Source of the DNA: Piscinibacter sp.
GTDB taxonomy: Bacteria > Pseudomonadota > Gammaproteobacteria > Burkholderiales > Burkholderiaceae_C
DNA: 64,000 nucleotides
Direction of reading: 5' to 3'
Assembly (NCBI GenBank): GCA_019635485.1
Contig: JAHBZL010000020.1
Span: 1 to 64,000, forward strand
Part shown: positions 49,783-58,290 of the stretch, piece by piece
How positions within the stretch are numbered: the first letter of the stretch is position 1
How the letters are laid out: each line of letters starts with the position of its first letter
Notes under the pieces: model-generated
What the model was told of the DNA's origin: nothing
Seen by the model: the letters and a program-made list of their open reading frames with translations, nothing else
Database searches by the model: none
Translations under genes and position numbers: made by a program

Positions 49783-52594
49783 CCTCGCGCTGCGGCCGCT
49801 CGCGCTGGCGCTGCTGTCGCTCGGGCTGCTGTCCGCCTGCGGCAGCAAGAAGCTGGCGGTGCCGGACGACGAGCCGACGCTGAAGACGCTGGCCGGCCGC
49901 GAGGTCGAGGTGGCGGCCGACAGCGGCATCGAGGTCACGCCCGAGAAGTCGATCGCGGCCTACCGCAAGTTCCTCGAGGTGGCGCCGCAGGCGAAGCAGC
50001 GCTCGGAGGCGATGCGCCGCATCGGCGACCTCGAGATGGACATCGCCGACGACAAGCTGGCCGCGGGCCAGGCCGGGCCGAACGGCGCGGCCGACTACCG
50101 CGCGGCGATCGAGCGCTACCAGGAATACCTGAAGGCCTACCCGAACGACCCGAACAACGACCGCGTGCTGTACCAGCTGGCCCGCGCGCAGGAGCAGAAC
50201 GGCGAGCTCGAGGTGTCGCTGAAGACGCTCGACCGGCTGACCGCGAACTACCCGAAGACAGCCTATCGCGACGAGGCGCAGTTCCGCCGCGGAGAGCTGC
50301 TGTTCAGCACGCGCGAGTACGCCAAGGCCGAGGCGGCCTACGGCACCGTGCTCGCCGGCGGCACCGACACGCCGTTCCGCGAGCGGGCGCTGTACATGCA
50401 GGGCTGGGCGCAGTTCAAGCAGGCCCGGCTCGAGGAGGCGCTGCACTCCTTCTTCGGCGTGCTCGACGCCAAGGTGGCCGGCCGTGCCGGCGACGGCGGG
50501 CTGGACTCGCTGGAAGGCCTGAGCCGCGCCGATCGGGAGCTGGTCGAGGACACCTTCCGTGTCACCAGCCTGGCGCTGAACAGCCTGCAGGGCGCGGAGA
50601 GCATCCCGCCCTACATCACGGACGACAAGCGGCGCTCCTACGAATACCTGGTCTACGAGCAGCTCGGCGACCTGTACCTGAAGCAGGAGCGGGTCAAGGA
50701 CGCGGCCGACACCTGGAGCGCCTTCGCACGCCGCCAGCCGCTGCATGCGCAGGCGCCGCAGCTGCAGGCACGCGTGATCGACATCTACCAGCGCAACGGC
50801 TTCGCGAGCCTCGCGCTGGACGCGAAGAAGGACTACGTCTCCCGCTACGGCGCGGACTCGGAGTTCCGCCGCGCCAACCCGGCCGGCTGGGAGAAGGCGC
50901 AGCCGCTGGTCAAGACGCACCTGACCGAGCTGGCGCGCCACTACCACGCGAGCGCGCAGAAGAGCAAGGCGAGCAGCGACTACCAGGAGGCGGTGCGCTG
51001 GTACCGCGCCTACATCGCCTCGTTCCCGGACGATCCGGAGACGGCGCAGAACAACTTCCTGCTCGCCGAACTGCTGTACGAGGACAGCCGCTATCCCGAG
51101 GCGGCGGTCGAGTACGAGAAGGTCGCCTACCAGTACCCGAACCACGCCAAGGCGGCCGATGCCGGCTATGCCGCGCTGCTCGCCTACGCGGCGCAGGAGA
51201 AGCGCAGCCCGCCCGCCGAGGCGCCTGCGCTGCAGAAGGCCGGGGTCGAGAGTTCGCTGCGTTTCGCGCAGGCGTTTCCGTCCGACCCGCGCGCCGGCTC
51301 CGTGCTGACCAACGCGGCCGAGAAGCTGTTCGCGCTGCGCGACGGCGCGCGCGCCAGCGAGGTGGCGCAGAAGGTGCTCGCGCTGCAGCCGCCGGCCAAG
51401 CCGGAGCAGCGGCGGGTCGCCTGGACGGTGATCGCGCACACCGCGTTCGAAACGAACGACTACCTGAAGGCCGAGCAGGCCTACGGCGAGGTGATCGCGC
51501 TGACGCCGGAGAAGGATCCGGCCCGCGGCGACCTGGTCGAACGGCTCGCGGCCTCCGTCTACAAGCAGGGCGAGCAGGCGCGTGCGGCCGGCGACAGCAA
51601 GGCGGCCGTCGAGCACTTCTCGCGCGTCGCGGCCGTCGCGCCGGGGTCGAGCGTGCGCGCCAACGCGCAGTTCGACGCCGCCGCGGCGCAGATCGCGCTG
51701 AAGGACTGGGACGGCGCCGCCCGCACGCTGGAAGACTTCCGCCAGCGCTACCCGAACCATCCGCTGCAGGGCGAGGTGGGTGGCAAGCTGGCGGTGGCCT
51801 ACCTCGAACGCGAGCAGTGGGCCCAGGCCGCCGGCGAGTTCGACCGGCTGTCGGCGTCGAGCAAGGACCCGAAGGTCGCGCGCGACGCGCTCTGGCAGTC
51901 CGCCGAGCTGTACGAGAAGGGCAACGCGAAGCCGCTGGCGGCGAAGAGCTACGAGCGCTACGTGAAGCAGTACCCGCAGCCGCTCGAGCCGGCGATGGAG
52001 GCCCGGTCGCGCCTGCTGACGATCGCGAAGGCGGACGGCAACAAGGCCCGCGAGCTGGCGCTGACGAAGGAGATCTACGAGGCCGACCGCAGCGGCGGCG
52101 CGGCGCGCACGCCGCGCACGCGCACGCTCGGCGGGCTTGCCGCGCTGGCGCTGACCGAGCCGGCCTACGAGGCCTACCGCAAGGTGCCGCTGGTCGAGCC
52201 GCTGGCCCGGCAGCTGAAGCTCAAGAAGGCCAAGATGGAAGAGGTGCTGAAGGCCTACGGGGCCGCGACCGACTACGGCGTGGCCGAGGTCACCACCGCC
52301 GCCACCTACCGCACGGCCAACCTGTACCAGGACTTCGGCCAGGCGCTGCTGAACTCGCAGCGCCCGCGCAAGCTCTCCAAGGCCGAGCTGGAACAGTACA
52401 ACGTGCTGCTCGAGGAGCAGGCCTTCCCGTTCGAGGAGAAGGCGATCGAGCTGCACGAGACGAACGCGCGCCGCACCAGCGTCGGCATCTACGACGAGTG
52501 GGTCAAGAGCAGCTTCGCCGCGCTGGCCAAGCTGCGTCCGGTGCGTTACGGCAAGGCCGAGCGCAGCGAGGGGGTCGTCGATGCGATCCGCTGA
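49766..52594 (+). CDS. Large TPR lipoprotein
   Basis: This 942-residue lipoprotein has lipobox LLSAC (Cys about 25) and a body built almost entirely of TPR units over residues 60-830 (YRKFLEVAPQAKQRSEAMRRIG, YQEYLKAYPNDPNNDRVLYQLARA, FRQRYPNHPLQGEVGGKLAVAYLER as examples). The start is the GTG at 49766, five bases after AGGAAGGA, so it overlaps the previous gene by 17 bp. The C-terminal 120 residues are helical without obvious TPR. TPR proteins of this size occur beside AglRQS-type motors in Myxococcus (AglT/PglI-like); similarity here is by architecture and context only. Confidence 0.82.
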   Translation: MRRPSDLALRPLALALLSLGLLSACGSKKLAVPDDEPTLKTLAGREVEVAADSGIEVTPEKSIAAYRKFLEVAPQAKQRSEAMRRIGDLEMDIADDKLAAGQAGPNGAADYRAAIERYQEYLKAYPNDPNNDRVLYQLARAQEQNGELEVSLKTLDRLTANYPKTAYRDEAQFRRGELLFSTREYAKAEAAYGTVLAGGTDTPFRERALYMQGWAQFKQARLEEALHSFFGVLDAKVAGRAGDGGLDSLEGLSRADRELVEDTFRVTSLALNSLQGAESIPPYITDDKRRSYEYLVYEQLGDLYLKQERVKDAADTWSAFARRQPLHAQAPQLQARVIDIYQRNGFASLALDAKKDYVSRYGADSEFRRANPAGWEKAQPLVKTHLTELARHYHASAQKSKASSDYQEAVRWYRAYIASFPDDPETAQNNFLLAELLYEDSRYPEAAVEYEKVAYQYPNHAKAADAGYAALLAYAAQEKRSPPAEAPALQKAGVESSLRFAQAFPSDPRAGSVLTNAAEKLFALRDGARASEVAQKVLALQPPAKPEQRRVAWTVIAHTAFETNDYLKAEQAYGEVIALTPEKDPARGDLVERLAASVYKQGEQARAAGDSKAAVEHFSRVAAVAPGSSVRANAQFDAAAAQIALKDWDGAARTLEDFRQRYPNHPLQGEVGGKLAVAYLEREQWAQAAGEFDRLSASSKDPKVARDALWQSAELYEKGNAKPLAAKSYERYVKQYPQPLEPAMEARSRLLTIAKADGNKARELALTKEIYEADRSGGAARTPRTRTLGGLAALALTEPAYEAYRKVPLVEPLARQLKLKKAKMEEVLKAYGAATDYGVAEVTTAATYRTANLYQDFGQALLNSQRPRKLSKAELEQYNVLLEEQAFPFEEKAIELHETNARRTSVGIYDEWVKSSFAALAKLRPVRYGKAERSEGVVDAIR

Positions 52595-53303
52595 ACGGCT
52601 GCTCGCCGCCCTGCTCGCGAGCGCCGCGCTCGCCGGCTGCTCGACCCTGAGCAGCACGGTGCAGGCGGTCAAGGACAGCGTCGTCACGCCGGTGGCCAAC
52701 GCGATCGCGCCGGCCGCGCCGGCCTCGGCACCCGCCAAGACGGTGGCGGCTGCACCGGCGGACGTCGCGGCGAAGAAGCCGGAACCGGTCCGTCCGCCGG
52801 TCGACCCGGCTGCGCAGCGCGCCTTCGACAACGCCTTGCGCGCGCTGCGCGCCGGCCGCACCGACGACGCGGAACGGGGGTTCCGCGCGCTGACGCAATC
52901 GCATCCCGACCTCGGCGGCCCGCATGCCAACCTCGGCGTGCTGTACCGGCAGGCGGGCAAGCTGGACCAGTCGGTCGCCGCGCTCGAGAAGGCCGTGGCG
53001 GCGAGCCCGGACCAGCCGGTGTTCCAGAACCAGCTCGGCATCAGCTACCGGCTGGCGGGCCAGTTCGCGAAGGCGCGCGCGGCCTACGAACGCGCGATCG
53101 AGCTCGACCCGACCTATGCCTCGCCGGTGCTCAACCTGGGCATCCTGAACGATCTCTACCTCGGTGACAACGCGCGGGCGCTCGAGCTGTACGTCCGCTA
53201 TATCGCACTGTCAGGCGGCAAGGACGCGACGGTCGCCAAGTGGGCGACCGAACTGAAGAACCGCAAGCCCGAGAAACTGCTGACGAAGAAGGAGCAGCCA
53301 TGA
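52581..53303 (+). CDS. TPR lipoprotein, short
   Basis: This 240-residue lipoprotein (lipobox SAALAGC, Cys about 20) has an Ala/Pro-rich linker to about residue 75 followed by three to four TPR units (LRAGRTDDAERGFRALTQSHPDL, LGVLYRQAGKLDQSVAALEKAVA, LGISYRLAGQFAKARAAYERAIE). It overlaps the end of the large TPR lipoprotein by 14 bp and the next gene by ATGA. Its form resembles PilF/NlpI-like small TPR lipoproteins; a role as an assembly or connector factor is inference. Confidence 0.85.
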   Translation: MRSAERLLAALLASAALAGCSTLSSTVQAVKDSVVTPVANAIAPAAPASAPAKTVAAAPADVAAKKPEPVRPPVDPAAQRAFDNALRALRAGRTDDAERGFRALTQSHPDLGGPHANLGVLYRQAGKLDQSVAALEKAVAASPDQPVFQNQLGISYRLAGQFAKARAAYERAIELDPTYASPVLNLGILNDLYLGDNARALELYVRYIALSGGKDATVAKWATELKNRKPEKLLTKKEQP

Positions 53304-53605
53304 CGCGACGCCTTTTCGCCTGCCTGCCCGGCGCGCTGATCCTGGTGGCCGGTTCGGCCTTCGCGCAGGACCGCGCGGACATCGACCGCACGCAGATCAT
53401 CGGCAACCGCGAACTGCCCAAGGTGCTGTACATCGTGCCGTGGAAGAAGCCGCTGCCCGGCGACCTCGCCGGCCGCCCGGTGGCCAGCGTGCTCGACGAG
53501 GCGCTCGCGCCGGTCGATCGCGACGTCTTCCGGCGCCAGGTGCAGTACGACGCCAAGACCCAAGCCCAATCCAAGAGCGCCGCGCCGGCCGCCCCGGCAC
53601 GTTAG
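53300..53605 (+). CDS. Short exported protein of unknown function
   Basis: This 101-residue protein has a signal peptide (LFACLPGALILVAGSAFAQ, cleaved near residue 22). The mature segment (DRADIDRTQIIGNRELPKVLYIVPWKKPLPGD) is followed by a short helix (VASVLDEALAPVDRDVFRRQVQYDA) and an Ala/Pro tail. The IIGNRELPKVLYIVPWK segment is well ordered and looks conserved, but I do not recognise the family. It overlaps the preceding TPR gene (ATGA) and precedes the ExbB-like gene by 60 bp, the widest gap in this part of the operon. Confidence 0.78.
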   Translation: MTRRLFACLPGALILVAGSAFAQDRADIDRTQIIGNRELPKVLYIVPWKKPLPGDLAGRPVASVLDEALAPVDRDVFRRQVQYDAKTQAQSKSAAPAAPAR

Positions 53606-53665
53606 GAAGCCAGTCTTCCAGCGCCGCCCGCAAAACTCATCGCCTCGCCTTTCCAGGAGCCAGCC

Positions 53666-54319
53666 ATGTCCCTCATCGATTTCGCCGTCAAGTTCTTCCA
53701 GGACAGCGGCGTTGCCATCTACTTCTCCATCGCGATCATGGCCGTGGGCCTGTCGATCGCGATCGAGCGCTTCATCTTCCTGAACCGGGCGCGGGCGCAG
53801 AACCGCCAGCTGTGGGCGCAGGTGCTGCCGATGCTGCAGGGCGGGCGCTTCAAGGAGGTGCTGGGCCTGGCGCAGAAGTCCGACGCCGCGATCGGCAAGA
53901 TCGTCACGCACGGCCTGGAGCGCATGCAGAGCCCGGGCCGCCGCGAGGACATCGACGCGGCGATGGAGGAGGGCATGATGGAGATCGTGCCGCGCCTGGA
54001 GAAGCGCACGCACTACATCGCGACCTTCGCCAACGTCATCACGCTGGTCGGCCTGCTGGGCACCATCATCGGCCTGATCAAGGGCTTCACGGCGGTGGCG
54101 GCGGTCAATCCGGCGGAGAAGGCCGAGCTGCTCTCCGCCTCGATCTCGATCGCGATGAACAACACGGCGTTCGCGCTGTCGGTCGCGATCCCGTTCCTGC
54201 TGATCCACGCCTTCCTGCAGGCGCGCACCAGCGAGATCGTCGACGGGCTGGAAGCCGCCAAGATCAGCTTCCTGAACCTGGTGCAGCGCATCAAGGCCGA
54301 GACGGCCGCGACGAGGTAA
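53666..54319 (+). CDS. MotA/TolQ/ExbB-family proton channel protein
   Basis: This 217-residue inner-membrane protein forms the pentameric stator part of proton-motive-force motors. It has three membrane helices: about 17-38, 116-140 (FANVITLVGLLGTIIGLIKGF) and 162-186 (ISIAMNNTAFALSVAIPFLLIHAF). The threonine in LGTIIG and the TM3 threonine expected on the proton path are both present. AGGAG precedes the ATG. Next come two TolR/ExbD-like genes and an AgmX-like gene, so it should assemble with them rather than with the cell's main Tol or Ton system. Confidence 0.93.
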   Translation: MSLIDFAVKFFQDSGVAIYFSIAIMAVGLSIAIERFIFLNRARAQNRQLWAQVLPMLQGGRFKEVLGLAQKSDAAIGKIVTHGLERMQSPGRREDIDAAMEEGMMEIVPRLEKRTHYIATFANVITLVGLLGTIIGLIKGFTAVAAVNPAEKAELLSASISIAMNNTAFALSVAIPFLLIHAFLQARTSEIVDGLEAAKISFLNLVQRIKAETAATR

Positions 54320-54323
54320 GAAC

Positions 54324-54842
54324 ATGCCCGTGCGACGCCTCCGTAAACGCACGGCGGAGCTGGAGGTCACGGCGTTCATCAACGTGATCGTCGTGCTGGT
54401 GCCGTTCCTGCTTTCGACGGCCGTGTTCACGCGGCTGTCGGTGCTGGAACTGTCGCTGCCGGCGCAGTCCTCCGCGGTCGAGCAGCTGAAGGTCGACGAC
54501 CTGAAGCTCGAAATCGTGATCCGCCCCGACGCGCTGGAAGTCGGCGACCGCATCGGCGGCCTGATCCAGCGCATTCCCGCGACGAGCCCGACCGAGCACG
54601 ACCTCGCGGCGCTGTCGACGCTGATGCAGATGATCAAGGGCAAGTTCCCGGACACCACCACCGCGACGGTGCTGGCGCAGCCGGACACGCCCTACGAGAT
54701 GCTCGTGCAGGTGATGGACGCGGTGCGCGAGACGCTGCCGCCGCCGCGCGTGAAGGGTCAGCATGTGCCGGACGTGCCGCGCACCGTGCTGTTCCCCGAC
54801 ATCTCGATCGGCGACGCGCCGGTGAGCGTGGCCAGGAAGTGA
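54324..54842 (+). CDS. ExbD/TolR-family protein with Asp-to-Asn change in the membrane helix
   Basis: This 172-residue inner-membrane protein has one membrane helix near the N-terminus and a periplasmic ExbD/TolR domain. The helix ELEVTAFINVIVVLVPFLL aligns without gaps with the E. coli ExbD helix DINVTPFIDVMLVLLIIFM, but the essential proton-carrying Asp (Asp25 in ExbD) is Asn20 here. The periplasmic part (VDDLKLEIVIRPDALEVGDR, TPYEMLVQVMDAVRETLPPP) is otherwise normal. It follows the ExbB gene by 4 bp and precedes a second ExbD that keeps the Asp. It is probably the non-protonatable half of a heterodimer. Confidence 0.9.
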   Translation: MPVRRLRKRTAELEVTAFINVIVVLVPFLLSTAVFTRLSVLELSLPAQSSAVEQLKVDDLKLEIVIRPDALEVGDRIGGLIQRIPATSPTEHDLAALSTLMQMIKGKFPDTTTATVLAQPDTPYEMLVQVMDAVRETLPPPRVKGQHVPDVPRTVLFPDISIGDAPVSVARK

Positions 54843-54852
54843 GGGGCCCGCG

Positions 54853-55344
54853 ATGAAGCTGACCCCGATCCAGAAGCGCGCCGAGCGCAAGGCGCGCAAC
54901 CAGCACGGGCTGGACATGAACCTGGTGGCGCTGATCGACATCTTCACGATCCTGATCTTCTTCCTGATGTCCTCGACCGGCATCGAGGTGCTGTCGACCG
55001 CCCGGGCCGTCAAGCTGCCCGAATCGACCGCGCTGAAGGACCCGAAGGAGACGATCGTGATCACCGTCAGCGCGACGGAGATCGTCGTCGACGGCCGCAA
55101 GGTCGCGAACGTGGCCGACGCGATGGCCAGCACCGAGGACCTGATCGCGCCGCTGAAGGCCGAGCTGGACGTGCTGTCCAACCGCCAGACGATCCGCAAG
55201 GAGAACGAGGCGCAGGCCAAGCAGGTCACCATCATGGGTGACAAGGGCATCCCGTACACGTTGCTGCGCAAGGTCATGTACACCGCCGCGCGCGCCAACT
55301 ACAGCGACGTGGCGTTCGCGGTGACCAAGAAGGCCAACACATGA
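54853..55344 (+). CDS. ExbD/TolR-family protein with intact Asp
   Basis: This 163-residue partner has an N-terminal cytoplasmic basic tail (MKLTPIQKRAERKARNQHG), one membrane helix DMNLVALIDIFTILIFFLM with Asp29 at the proton-path position, and a periplasmic domain (ETIVITVSATEIVVDGRKV, IPYTLLRKVMYTAARANYSDVAFAV). It overlaps the AgmX-like gene by ATGA and lies 10 bp after the Asn-bearing paralogue. One ExbB with two different ExbDs recalls AglR with AglQ and AglS of the Myxococcus gliding motor. Confidence 0.93.
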   Translation: MKLTPIQKRAERKARNQHGLDMNLVALIDIFTILIFFLMSSTGIEVLSTARAVKLPESTALKDPKETIVITVSATEIVVDGRKVANVADAMASTEDLIAPLKAELDVLSNRQTIRKENEAQAKQVTIMGDKGIPYTLLRKVMYTAARANYSDVAFAVTKKANT

Positions 55345-56441
55345 GCGCCACGGCCGTCACCTTCCGCCCGGTGGTGCTGCCGTGGGCGCTCGTGCTGGAG
55401 GACGAGGCGCGTTTCAGGCGCATCCTGCGCGCGGTGCTGATCGTCTCGGCGCTGATCTGCCTGGTACTGCTGCTGCTGCCCCGGCCGGTGGAGAACCGCG
55501 CCGCGCCGGCCGAGCTGCCGCCGCGTCTGGCCAAGCTGGTGCTCGAGCGCCAGCCGACGCCGACGCCCAAGCCGCCGGCCGTGAAGGCCGAGACGCTGGC
55601 CAAGGCCGAGCCGGTGCCGAGCAAGCCGCAGCCCGCCCGGCCCGAGGCCAAGAAGCCCGAGCCCCCGAAGGCTTCCGCAGTGCCCGAGGCACGCAATCCG
55701 GTGCCGGGCAAGAAGCCGGGCGAGGCGCTCGAGGCCGCCAAGCGCAAGGCCGCGGGTGTCGGCCTGATGGCGATGAAGCAGGAACTGGCGCAGCTCGCGC
55801 TGGCGCCCACCGCGGTGCAGCTGAACCAGAACATCAAGCCGGGGCCGGGCATCGGCGCCGGGGTGGGGGTCGGCGTCGGCGCCGGCACCGACCCGGGCAT
55901 TCCGACGCGCGCGCTGATCACCTCCAACGCGACCAACGGCAGCGGCGGCATCAACACGGCCGGCTACAGCCGCAACACCGGCGGCGGCGGCCTGGCCGGC
56001 CGCGGCACGACGCTCGTCGAGGGCACGATCGGCGGCGGTGGCGGCGGCGGGCCGGGTGGCGGCCTGGGTGTCGGCGGGCGCGGCGACGGGGCCGGCAACG
56101 GCACCGGAGGCGGCAAGGGCGGCACGCTCACCAAGGGCGGCAGCGGCAAGGCCTCGCGCTCGCTGGAGGACATCAAGCTGGTCTTCGAGCGCAACAAGGG
56201 CGCGATCTACGCGATCTACAACCGGGCGCTGCGCGAGGATCCCTCGCTGCAGGGCAAGGTGGTGGTCAAGCTGACCATCGCCCCGGCCGGCCATGTGGTG
56301 GACGTGCGGGTCGAGTCCAGCGAACTGCACGCCAGCGAGCTCGAGCAGAAGCTGCTCGCGCGCATCCGCAGCTTCGACTTCGGCGCCAAGGACGTCGACC
56401 AGATGGTGGTGACCTGGCCGGTCGATTTCCTGCCGTCCTGA
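55341..56441 (+). CDS. AgmX/PglI C-terminal-domain (TonB-like) protein
   Basis: This 366-residue protein has one membrane helix near residues 30-48 (AVLIVSALICLVLLLLP), a Pro/Lys/Ala-rich periplasmic stretch (about 55-130), a glycine-rich region (about 165-265, including runs of five to seven Gly) and a C-terminal domain (about 275-366: RSLEDIKLVFERNKGAIYAIYNRALR, GKVVVKLTIAPAGHVVDVRVESSEL) of the AgmX/PglI/TonB type. It should transmit force from the ExbB/ExbD unit to envelope partners. It is the last gene of the run and starts in an ATGA overlap with the second ExbD. Gliding itself is not implied. Confidence 0.88.
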   Translation: MSATAVTFRPVVLPWALVLEDEARFRRILRAVLIVSALICLVLLLLPRPVENRAAPAELPPRLAKLVLERQPTPTPKPPAVKAETLAKAEPVPSKPQPARPEAKKPEPPKASAVPEARNPVPGKKPGEALEAAKRKAAGVGLMAMKQELAQLALAPTAVQLNQNIKPGPGIGAGVGVGVGAGTDPGIPTRALITSNATNGSGGINTAGYSRNTGGGGLAGRGTTLVEGTIGGGGGGGPGGGLGVGGRGDGAGNGTGGGKGGTLTKGGSGKASRSLEDIKLVFERNKGAIYAIYNRALREDPSLQGKVVVKLTIAPAGHVVDVRVESSELHASELEQKLLARIRSFDFGAKDVDQMVVTWPVDFLPS

Positions 56442-56464
56442 TCACGGCACGAAGCCTGCTTCGG

Positions 56465-56493
56465 CGGGTGACGACAACCAAAAGCGTCACCCG
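56465..56493 (+). terminator. Hairpin after the envelope operon
   Basis: CGGGTGACG (56465-56473) and CGTCACCCG (56485-56493) form a perfect 9-bp stem with an 11-base loop, 23 bases after the AgmX-like stop. There is no T-run, so it is an imperfect terminator or a processing signal. Confidence 0.45.
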
Positions 56494-56508
56494 TCCGTTG
56501 CAGCGTCC

Positions 56509-57339
56509 ATGTGCCAGCTGTTTGCGCTGAACAGCCGCGAGCCCGCGGCGGTCACGTTCGCCTTCACCGGTTTCTCCGCCCGCGGCGGGGCGACCGATGC
56601 CCATTCGGACGGATTCGGCCTCGCCTTCCACGAAGGCAATGCCTGCCGCCGCTTCGTCGACCATGGCCGGGCCAGCGATTCGGTGTTGGCCGAGTTCCTG
56701 CGCACGCACCCGATCCGGGCCCGCACGGCCGTCGCGCACATCCGCAAGGCCACGCAGGGGGCCGTCAACCCGGCCAACTGCCACCCGTTCGTGCGCGAGT
56801 GGCAGGGACGCGAATGGTCGTTCTGCCACAACGGCGACCTGAAGGACTTCCACCCGCGCCTGGACGGCAGCCACCTGCCGGTCGGTCAGACCGACAGCGA
56901 GCGGGCGTTCTGCTGGATGCTGCAGCGGCTGCGGCGCCAGTTCCGCCGCGGCCTGCCGGACTGGCCTCAGCTGGCACCGGCGATCGCCGAGCTGGCCGAA
57001 CGCATCGGCGCGCACGGCAAGTTCAACTTCCTGCTCTCCGACGGGCACGCGCTGTACGCCCATGGCCACACGCGGCTGTGCTGGCTGCAGCGCCGGCCGC
57101 CGTTCGGCACCGCGCACCTGGTCGACCACGACCTGGAGCTCGACCTCGCGACGGCCAACGGGCCGGACGACTGCATGGTGCTCGTGGCCACCGAGCCACT
57201 GACGCGCAACGAGGCCTGGCAGTTCTTTGCGCCGGGCGAACTGCGCGTGTTCGCCGAGGGTGAAGAGGTCTGGCGTCAGGTGCCGTCGCCGGCGGCGGCG
57301 GGCGCGGCGCTGCCGGCGCTCGCGCTGCGGCCGGCCTGA
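56509..57339 (+). CDS. Class II glutamine amidotransferase (YafJ-like)
   Basis: This 276-residue protein has the N-terminal nucleophile Cys2 directly after Met1 (MCQLFALNSREPAAVTF), as in Gn-type amidotransferases after Met removal. Other family positions are SDGFGLAFHEG, AHIRKATQGAVNPANCHPF and SFCHNGDLKDF. No synthase domain is fused, matching the stand-alone YafJ/GATase_4 group whose acceptor is unknown. It lies 67 bp after the AgmX-like gene with a hairpin in between, so it is probably a separate unit. Confidence 0.9.
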   Translation: MCQLFALNSREPAAVTFAFTGFSARGGATDAHSDGFGLAFHEGNACRRFVDHGRASDSVLAEFLRTHPIRARTAVAHIRKATQGAVNPANCHPFVREWQGREWSFCHNGDLKDFHPRLDGSHLPVGQTDSERAFCWMLQRLRRQFRRGLPDWPQLAPAIAELAERIGAHGKFNFLLSDGHALYAHGHTRLCWLQRRPPFGTAHLVDHDLELDLATANGPDDCMVLVATEPLTRNEAWQFFAPGELRVFAEGEEVWRQVPSPAAAGAALPALALRPA

Positions 57340-57370
57340 CGCAACCGGGGCTCAGGCCCGGCGGATCACT

Positions 57371-57538
57371 TCAGCCGCCGAAGCAGGCGAGCACCAGGGC
57401 CGCCGCCGCGGCCACCAGCGCGACGGCCAGGGCCAGGTCGCGTTCGAGGGCCTGGCCGCCGCCCGACGGCACCGGTGCGGCATCGGCCAGCACCTGGAAC
57501 TGATCGGCGGGGAAGTTGACGAGCAGGCTGGCGGACAT
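57371..57538 (-). CDS. Small C-tail membrane protein, 55 residues
   Basis: This short frame starts at an ATG with GGGAG six bases upstream and reads a soluble N-terminal half (MSASLLVNFPADQFQVLADA) followed by a linker with Gly/Gln/Arg and a single C-terminal membrane helix (LALAVALVAAAAALVLACFGG). The codon use is coherent with the genome. It lies between the convergent amidotransferase gene and tag, in a gap with no larger gene. No family recognised; a single-pass small membrane protein. The remaining 109 bp up to tag hold nothing I recognise. Confidence 0.6.
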   Translation of the reverse strand: MSASLLVNFPADQFQVLADAAPVPSGGGQALERDLALAVALVAAAAALVLACFGG

Positions 57539-57647
57539 GGCGGGCTCCCGGCGGTGGCGTTGGGTCTACCTACGCATCGTCCGCGCCGGCGGTTGCACGC
57601 GCATGTCGCGCGGGCCGGGCACCGTGTTTCGTTTGTAGCGCCCGCGT

Positions 57648-58262
57648 TCAGCCGGGGACCCGGAACGCCTTCCGGGCGCGGGCCACCTCCGCCGCGACGA
57701 CACAGTCCGGGACATGGTCGTTCACCAGCCCCATGGCCTGCATGAAGGCATAGACGGTGGTCGGTCCGACGAACTTCCAGCCGCGCTTCTTCAGGTCCCG
57801 GGACAACGCATTCGATTCGGGCGAGACGGAGACGGTCCGCGGTTGGGCCGCCGTGGCGGGATCGGCCTCGAACTGCCAGAAATAGGCCGCCAGCGATCCG
57901 CGTTCCGTCTGCAGCTGAACGGCGCAGCGGGCGTTGTTGATGACGGCCTCGATCTTGCCGCGGTGGCGCACGATGCCGGCGTCCTGCAGCAGGCGGGCGA
58001 CCTGCTTCTCGCCGTAGCGCGCGACCCGGTGGAAGTCGAAGCCGTCGAAGCCGCGCCGGAAGGCCTCGCGCTTGGCCAGGATGGTCCGCCAGCTCAGTCC
58101 GGACTGGAAGCCCTCTAGGCAGATCTTCTCGAACAGCCGGATGTCGTCGGCGACCGGGAACCCCCACTCGCGGTCGTGATAGGCCTCGAACTCCGGCGCC
58201 GCGCCGCACCAGCGGCAACGCGGCCGGCCATCCGTTCCGGGGATCGTGGGGGGCGTGTTCAT
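57648..58262 (-). CDS. tag: DNA-3-methyladenine glycosylase I
   Basis: This base-excision repair enzyme removes 3-methyladenine. The 204 residues hold all Tag hallmarks: RCRWCG near residue 16, YHDREWGFPV, FEKICLEGFQSGLSW (with the catalytic-site Glu), the helix-hairpin-helix region GFDFHRVARYGEKQVARLL, and the zinc-site His and Cys in VNDHVPDC. It starts at the ATG 58262 and is 28 bp after the BTAD regulator stop on the same strand, possibly co-transcribed with it. Confidence 0.95.
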   Translation of the reverse strand: MNTPPTIPGTDGRPRCRWCGAAPEFEAYHDREWGFPVADDIRLFEKICLEGFQSGLSWRTILAKREAFRRGFDGFDFHRVARYGEKQVARLLQDAGIVRHRGKIEAVINNARCAVQLQTERGSLAAYFWQFEADPATAAQPRTVSVSPESNALSRDLKKRGWKFVGPTTVYAFMQAMGLVNDHVPDCVVAAEVARARKAFRVPG

Positions 58263-58290
58263 GGCAGTGCGTCGATTCTCGTCCAGGGCG

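Noticed and set aside
47887-56441. A gliding-motility operon as in Myxococcus
   Set aside because: The parts list overlaps with AglRQS/AgmX, but the sequences match only at family level and the redox genes are unlike Glt/Agl. A gliding function cannot be claimed.
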